DNA of 9,471 bases, from assembly GCA_023249695.1 (NCBI GenBank), contig JAHFCD010000048.1, positions 1 through 9,471 on the forward strand. Reading direction: 5' to 3'. Below, piece after piece: positions 5,306 to 9,471 of the stretch (positions are counted from its first letter, which is position 1; every line of letters begins with the position of its first letter). The stretch is from Elusimicrobiota bacterium (GTDB lineage: Bacteria; Elusimicrobiota; Elusimicrobia; UBA1565; UBA9628). The translations under genes and the position numbers were made by a program. The notes below the pieces were generated by a model. The model searched no databases. It was not told the origin of the DNA and was given only the letters and a program-made list of their open reading frames with translations.

Positions 5306-6487
5306 ATACGGGGAGAAGTGGCCGGGGAATTTATCGCCGACGCACGGCGCCCTGAGGCACGGCTTGATCAGCGCCCGGTAGCCCCAGTCGTCGCCTTCGG
5401 CGTATGCGGCTTTATACGCCGAGAGCGCTTCGTCGCGGCGGCCGAGCGTGTCGAGCAGGTGCCCGACGCGGACCTTGCTCCACACCATCCAGCGCGTGCG
5501 CAGCCCGTCGCCGCGCGCCACGGCGCCGGCCTGGAACTCGGTGAGCGCCTGGGCCTTGTCGCCCGCGCCCCACAGCAAGGTCCCCAGCATCGCGTGGCTC
5601 TTCGCGAGATTCATCGCGGGATAGCGGCCGCTCTCGGTTCGCGCCTGGAACTCGCGGGCTTCCTTGACGGCCTCGTCGAATTTCTTGTCCTCGTACAGCC
5701 CCACGATCAGCGCCGAATCGAGCATCGCGCTGTTCGGGTACTGGGCGTGAATGCCGCGCATCAGACGCAGGCCCTCGGCGGGGTTGCGCGCCCCGAAGTC
5801 GTCCTCGAGGTAAATCTCGACGAGGATGAGCTGCGCGGCGGTCTTCGACAGGTCTCCCTTTTCGGCCGCGATGATGATCTGCCGGATGCCGCGCGCGCGG
5901 TCGCCTCCGAGCACGATCTTCGCGAGCCAGCCGGCGAATTTCGGGATCGTCGCGACGTAATAGTCGAACATGCCGAGGCCGAGCCGGGCGTCGTACAGCT
6001 CCGGGTCGAGCTTCGCGGCCAGGCGGATGCTCTTCATCGAGGCGCGGCCGTGGGCGAACGCGCGCAGCCACTGCCGCTGGACGATGGCCAGACGGCCGCA
6101 GATCCCGTGCGCCGAGCCGAGGACGAACAGGACGTCGGGGTCTTGCGGGTGAAGCTTGAGATACGCCTCGGCGACCTCGATCGCCTTCGCGGTCTTCACC
6201 TCGAAGGTCTTGATCAGCGCGGGATCGGCCTGCTCCGTGCCGTACGCGAAGCGGATGAGGTCCGTCGCCGCCCGGCCCAGGTACGCGTGCGGGTAGGCGG
6301 GGTCGAGGGCGATGGCCTTGCCGGTCGCGGCGTCGGCGGCGGCGAAGTCCATCATGTAGATGGCGTCGATGCCCTCATGGAGCAGCTTGTGCATCTCGGG
6401 CGTCACCGAGGACTGGCGCGCCGCGGCCGGGGCCGCCAAGAACAGCAGAATCAGCAATTGTCGCACGGGCAGCCGATATCCTATCAT
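5303..6487 (-). CDS. Exported TPR-type helical repeat protein
   Basis: 394 residues. Residues 1-23 are a Sec signal peptide (hydrophobic core L-L-I-L-L-F-L-A-A-P, cleavage near A-A-A|R). The rest is helix-turn-helix repeats of the TPR kind: about 38-71 (with A-L-D-P-A-Y-P-H-A-Y-L), 101-124, 150-175 (K-L-D-P-E-L-Y-D-A-R-L-G), 215-265, 298-322 and 338-364 (G-R-R-D-E-A-L-S-A-Y-K-A-A). Between them M-F-D-Y-Y-V-A-T-I-P-K-F-A-G-W-L (173-188) and G-G-D-R-A-R-G (194-200) match a block I associate with a family of exported bacterial TPR proteins of unknown role. Such repeats usually bind partner proteins; the partner is unknown. The short C-terminal tail carries two cysteines (377, 382). A weak Shine-Dalgarno (AAGAG) lies 8 bases before ATG 6487. 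Its stop overlaps the speA promoter, so read-through into speA is possible. Confidence 0.88.
   Translation of the reverse strand: MIGYRLPVRQLLILLFLAAPAAARQSSVTPEMHKLLHEGIDAIYMMDFAAADAATGKAIALDPAYPHAYLGRAATDLIRFAYGTEQADPALIKTFEVKTAKAIEVAEAYLKLHPQDPDVLFVLGSAHGICGRLAIVQRQWLRAFAHGRASMKSIRLAAKLDPELYDARLGLGMFDYYVATIPKFAGWLAKIVLGGDRARGIRQIIIAAEKGDLSKTAAQLILVEIYLEDDFGARNPAEGLRLMRGIHAQYPNSAMLDSALIVGLYEDKKFDEAVKEAREFQARTESGRYPAMNLAKSHAMLGTLLWGAGDKAQALTEFQAGAVARGDGLRTRWMVWSKVRVGHLLDTLGRRDEALSAYKAAYAEGDDWGYRALIKPCLRAPCVGDKFPGHFSPY
6458..6487 (+). promoter_or_regulatory. Possible promoter of the dehydrogenase-ribD operon
   Basis: TTGTCG (6458-6463) and TATCAT (6482-6487) are 18 bases apart and resemble -35 and -10 boxes. 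They would start transcription near 6494, giving a leader of about 8 bases without a Shine-Dalgarno before ATG 6502. The whole element lies inside the start of the divergent TPR gene. Several other A/T-rich hexamers here (for example TATCCT at 6477) could serve instead. Confidence 0.3.
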
Positions 6488-6501
6488 TGCGTCAGCTCTT
6501 T

Positions 6502-7503
6502 ATGAAGGCCATCCTGGCCCGCGACGGCCACGCCGCACTCAGCGAAGTCCCCATCCCCGCGATCGGGGACGGCGAATTTCTTTTGGCCGTCGAGGTCTGC
6601 GGCCTGTGCGGCACCGACGTGATGAAGCTCGACACGAAGGCCAAGGGCGCCATCCTCGGCCACGAGCTGTGCGGGATCGTCGAGAAGGCCGGCCCCAACT
6701 CCCCCTACCTCCCCGGCGAGCGCGTCGTCGTCTCGCACCACGTGCCCTGCCTCGCCTGCCACTATTGCCGCAAAGGCCAGGAGAGCATGTGCCGTCAGTT
6801 CAAGTCCACGAACATCGATCCCGGCGGATTCGCCGAGTTCGTCCGCGTACCGGCCGCGCACGCGCGGCACGCCTCCTTCAAGGTGCCCGAGGGCCTCGGC
6901 GCGATCGCCGCATCGCAGACCGAGCCCCTCGCCTGCGTCCTGCGCAACGTCAAGAGGATCGGCGCGGGGAAAGGCGACGTCATCGGGATCATCGGCCTGG
7001 GGGCGATCGGCCAGATGACCGGCCAGCTTCTCAAGCTGTTCGGCGCCGCGGCGGTGGGCCTCGACCTCGACCCCGAGCGCGTGAAGAAGTTCTCTCGCTG
7101 GGGCACGGCGACGACCAACGCCGATGAATTCGCGCAGGCGGGCAAGGACCAGAGCGAGGGACGCGGCTTCGACGCGATCATCTTCTCCGCGGGCACGCCC
7201 GCCCTCGTCGCCCGGTGCGCGGCCTGGCTGCGCGACGGCGGCATCCTGAACGTGTTCGCCTCGTTTCATCCCGATCCTTTCATGAAGCTGGATCTCAACG
7301 CGATCTATCATCGCGAGCTGTCCGTCCTCTCCTCCTACTCCCCTTCCCTGGCCGATCTTAAGGAGGCGTTCGACCTCATCGCCTCGAAGAAGTTCAATCC
7401 GCTGCTGCTGGGCCCCATGTCCTTCCCGTTTTCCTCCTTCAACGACGCGATCAAGGCCGTCAAATCGCGGCAGACGCTCAAGTCGATCCTGGTGCCCCGG
7501 TGA
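6502..7503 (+). CDS. Zinc-binding medium-chain alcohol/polyol dehydrogenase
   Basis: 333 residues from ATG 6502. A TTG at 6487 in the same frame would add five residues, but the family normally begins M-K-A. Catalytic zinc site: C-G-L-C-G-T-D (C36), G-H-E (H54, E55) and E-P-L-A (E141). Structural zinc site: all four cysteines C-L-A-C-H-Y-C-x7-C (83, 86, 89, 97). The Rossmann domain has G-L-G-A-I-G (165-170), and D188 after the second strand favours NAD over NADP by family rule. The protein resembles the sorbitol/threonine dehydrogenase branch and would oxidise an alcohol or reduce a ketone with NAD(H). The substrate cannot be read from the sequence. It is the first gene of a tightly packed operon; its TGA overlaps the GTG of the next gene. 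Confidence 0.92.
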   Translation: MKAILARDGHAALSEVPIPAIGDGEFLLAVEVCGLCGTDVMKLDTKAKGAILGHELCGIVEKAGPNSPYLPGERVVVSHHVPCLACHYCRKGQESMCRQFKSTNIDPGGFAEFVRVPAAHARHASFKVPEGLGAIAASQTEPLACVLRNVKRIGAGKGDVIGIIGLGAIGQMTGQLLKLFGAAAVGLDLDPERVKKFSRWGTATTNADEFAQAGKDQSEGRGFDAIIFSAGTPALVARCAAWLRDGGILNVFASFHPDPFMKLDLNAIYHRELSVLSSYSPSLADLKEAFDLIASKKFNPLLLGPMSFPFSSFNDAIKAVKSRQTLKSILVPR

Positions 7504-8534
7504 GCGGAAAAATGCGGGGCGTGATCTATTACGGTCCCCGCGATATCAAGCTCGAGGAGCTCCCGATCCCGGCGCCCGGGCCCGGCGAGGTCGTCGTCAA
7601 GCTCGGCGCGGCGCTGACCTGCGGCACGGACTTCAAGGCGTACCGGCAAGGCCATCCCGTCCTGCTCGGGTCCTACCCGTCGCCGTTCGGCCACGAGCTG
7701 GCCGGCACCGTCTCCGCCGTCGGCAAAGGCGTGACGACGGCCAAGGAAGGCGACCGCGTCGTGGTCGCCAACTCCGCGCCGATGGACGAGTGCTTCTGGT
7801 GCACGCACGGCCAAAATCATCTGTGCCCGAGTCTCAAGCTGCACAACGGCGCTTATGCCGAGTATGATTTGGTGCCCGCTCACATCGTCCGGCACAATCT
7901 TCATCCGTTGAAAAACTCGGTTCCGCTCGAGGTCGGCGCGTTGGCGGAACCGTTCTCAACGACCATACATGCGGTCGGCATAATGGGCGTCAAACCGGGC
8001 GACTCCGCCCTGGTGATCGGCGCCGGTCCGATGGCTATCATGCTCGTCCACGCATTGCTGGCGAAAGGCGCGCGGGTCGGCGTAATGGGCCGTTCCAAGG
8101 AAAACCTCGTTGCGTGCGGCGCCGCAGGCGCCGAAAAGGTCTTTTCCACTCTCGACGAGGGCTTCAAGGAGTCCGTCCGCTCCTGGTCCGACGACCGCGG
8201 CCCCGACCACGTCTTCGAGGCGGTCGGCAAATCCGAGACTCATCTGTTGGCCGTGGATCTCGTTCGCGCCGGCGGCAAGGTCTGCCTGTTCGGCGGCTGC
8301 GCTCCCGGCACCACGGTCCCGCTCGACGTGCACCGCATCCACTACAAGCAGATCGCGATCCACGGCGTCTTCCATCACACGCCGCCCCATTTCCAGGAGG
8401 CGGTGCGCCTGCTGTCGGAGGGCAAGGTCAAGACGGAGCTGCTGATCCAAGGCTCCGTGACGCTCGCCGACCTCCCCGCGTTCTTCGCCGCGAACGCGGA
8501 CAAGTCGATCCCCAAGTCGGTGGTGACCGCGTGA
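7500..8534 (+). CDS. Second zinc-type medium-chain dehydrogenase, incomplete structural zinc site
   Basis: 344 residues if started at GTG 7500, which makes a 4-base GTGA overlap like the next junction. ATG 7512 (340 residues, M-R-G-V-I-Y-Y-G-P) is a strong alternative: it fits the family's usual N-terminus and has GGTGA 8 bases upstream. Catalytic zinc ligands are present: T-C-G-T-D (C41), F-G-H-E (H65, E66) and A-E-P (E150). The structural zinc loop reads S-A-P-M-D-E-C-F-W-C-x7-C. Three cysteines remain (98, 101, 109), but Met95 stands where relatives have the first Cys. The Rossmann motif is G-A-G-P-M-A (174-179), with Ala for the last Gly. It is clearly different from its neighbour, so the pair is not a recent duplication. 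The substrate is unknown. Codons about 105-165 are richer in A/T than the rest. Confidence 0.92.
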   Translation: MSGKMRGVIYYGPRDIKLEELPIPAPGPGEVVVKLGAALTCGTDFKAYRQGHPVLLGSYPSPFGHELAGTVSAVGKGVTTAKEGDRVVVANSAPMDECFWCTHGQNHLCPSLKLHNGAYAEYDLVPAHIVRHNLHPLKNSVPLEVGALAEPFSTTIHAVGIMGVKPGDSALVIGAGPMAIMLVHALLAKGARVGVMGRSKENLVACGAAGAEKVFSTLDEGFKESVRSWSDDRGPDHVFEAVGKSETHLLAVDLVRAGGKVCLFGGCAPGTTVPLDVHRIHYKQIAIHGVFHHTPPHFQEAVRLLSEGKVKTELLIQGSVTLADLPAFFAANADKSIPKSVVTA

Positions 8535-9471
8535 GCCTCGCGCGCGCCTTCGCCGTCGCCCGCCGCGTGCATCCCCGCGCGACGAGCCCGAACCCGCGCG
8601 TCGGCTGCGTCCTCGTCAAGGGCGGCCGCGTGATCGCGGAGGGCGCGCATCTCGCCTTCGGCACGCCGCACGCCGAGCCGAACGCCTTGGCCAAGGCCGG
8701 AGCGCGCGCCAAAGGCGCGACGGCCTATCTCACGATGGAACCGTGCGCCCGCTTCAAGGGCAAGAAAACGCCGTCCTGCGCCGAGACGCTCGCCGCCTCG
8801 GGCGTGCGCCGCGTCGTCTGCGCCTCGCTTGACCCCAATCCCAAGGTCGCCGGCCGCGGCCTCGCGATCCTTCGCCGCGCGGGCGTCGCCGTCACGCGCG
8901 ATCCCGCCTTCCAGGCCGAGGCCGAAGCCCTCAACCGCGGCTTCTTCTCCCGCATGCGCCGCGACCGCCCGTGGATCGTGCTCAAGACCGCGCTCTCTCT
9001 CGACGGCAAGGCCGCGGCGGTCAACGGGAAGTCCCGCTGGGTCACCGGGAAGAAATCGCGAAGCGCCGTCCACCGCATGCGCGCCGAGCTCGACGCGATC
9101 CTGGTCGGCTCCGGCACGGTCCTCGCCGACAACCCCGCCTTGACGTCGCACGGCGCCGGGAAGAATCCCCTTCGCGTCGTCCTCGCCGGCCGGCGCAAGC
9201 TGCCCCTCCGCGCCCGCGTCTTCGACGCCGCGGCACCGACGGTCGTCTACCGCGCGCGCACGGCCGCGGCCCTGCGCGCGGCGATGAAGGACCTCTCCCG
9301 CCGCGGCGTCGGCACCTTGCTCCTCGAGGGCGGTCCGACGATCCACGCCGCCTTCCTGCGCGCGGGCCTCGTGGACGAGGCGCGCGTGTTCCTGGCGCCC
9401 AAGCTGCTGTCCGGCGCGCTCGACCCGAACACCGCGCCGCGACTGAAAGCGCCGAAGCTGTCGCGGCTCGG
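8531..9471 (+). CDS. ribD: Riboflavin biosynthesis deaminase/reductase RibD (3' end cut by window)
   Basis: The frame is open from GTG 8531 to the window end (313 full codons). E. coli RibD has 367 residues, so some 50 are missing. RibD carries out the second and third steps of riboflavin synthesis: deamination of the pyrimidine ring, then NADPH reduction of the ribosyl side chain. Deaminase domain: T-S-P-N-P-R-V-G (18-25), zinc/catalytic H-A-E (47-49), E-P-C (C72) and T-P-S-C (C83). The loop between the cysteines has 10 residues, where B. subtilis RibD has 8, and the usual S-H after the first Cys is A-R. Reductase domain: L-K-T-A-L-S-L-D-G-K (151-160), R-A-E-L-D-A-I-L-V-G-S-G-T-V-L-A-D-N-P (184-202), L-E-G-G-P-T (265-270) and A-P-K-L-L. 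The start is the GTG in the GTGA overlap with the upstream gene, giving a short but complete N-terminus. No FMN riboswitch lies ahead of it. Confidence 0.95.
   Translation, partial: MSLARAFAVARRVHPRATSPNPRVGCVLVKGGRVIAEGAHLAFGTPHAEPNALAKAGARAKGATAYLTMEPCARFKGKKTPSCAETLAASGVRRVVCASLDPNPKVAGRGLAILRRAGVAVTRDPAFQAEAEALNRGFFSRMRRDRPWIVLKTALSLDGKAAAVNGKSRWVTGKKSRSAVHRMRAELDAILVGSGTVLADNPALTSHGAGKNPLRVVLAGRRKLPLRARVFDAAAPTVVYRARTAAALRAAMKDLSRRGVGTLLLEGGPTIHAAFLRAGLVDEARVFLAPKLLSGALDPNTAPRLKAPKLSRL

Noticed and set aside
6487..6501. TTG 6487 as the start of the first dehydrogenase
   Set aside because: It would add M-R-Q-L-F before the family's usual M-K-A start and would overlap the divergent gene's start codon.
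5318..6505. A 395-codon open frame on the + strand
   Set aside because: It is the complement of the TPR gene, which has a signal peptide and helical repeats. The shadow frame shows only biased composition.
1..9471. CRISPR arrays, insertion sequences, tRNA or rRNA genes, attachment sites, replication origin
   Set aside because: No regularly spaced repeats, transposase motifs, terminal inverted repeats or RNA-gene signatures are visible. Genes fill nearly the whole window.

Overview
The window is GC-rich bacterial chromosome (roughly two thirds G+C by eye, strong G/C preference at third codon positions). It is densely coded: nine genes, and no intergenic gap longer than about 125 bases. A lipobox protein, three other exported proteins and E. 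coli-type biosynthetic SpeA suggest a Gram-negative (diderm) bacterium. I cannot fix the phylum from sequence alone. The mix of housekeeping genes with uncharacterised secreted proteins would fit an environmental lineage such as Elusimicrobiota, but that is a guess. There is no mobile element, tRNA, rRNA or CRISPR array.

Layout. (1) 2-463, + strand: C-terminal end of a protein with a possible ADP-ribosyltransferase-like 'HGTT' segment. (2) 486-1382, +: the GTPase Era, starting at TTG straight after an extended -10 box. (3) 1507-2058, +: a small lipoprotein whose C-terminal half looks like a degenerate alpha-crystallin (small heat-shock) domain. It converges, with overlapping stop codons, on (4) 2055-3205, -: two tandem, translationally coupled paralogues of an uncharacterised secreted family. 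(5) 3302-5290, -: biosynthetic arginine decarboxylase SpeA, apparently leaderless, preceded by (6) 5303-6487, -: an exported TPR-type helical-repeat protein. (7) From a very tight divergent start region at 6488-6501, a + strand operon runs to the window end: two different zinc-type medium-chain dehydrogenases (6502-7503 and 7500-8534), then riboflavin-biosynthesis RibD (8531 onward, cut by the window edge). Both operon junctions are 4-base GTGA overlaps.

How the genes work together. Era (30S subunit maturation), SpeA (arginine to agmatine, first step to polyamines) and RibD (steps 2 and 3 of riboflavin synthesis) are housekeeping enzymes. The two dehydrogenases are physically coupled to ribD, but nothing in their sequence gives a substrate. 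The paralogue pair, the TPR protein and the lipoprotein are envelope or secreted proteins of unknown role.

I see no clearly new defence or mobile system. The best leads are the coupled paralogue pair with a hairpin over the internal Shine-Dalgarno, the alpha-crystallin-like lipoprotein, the extended -10 promoters that place the start codon at +1 or +2, the ART-like fragment, and unusual zinc-site sequences in the second dehydrogenase and RibD.
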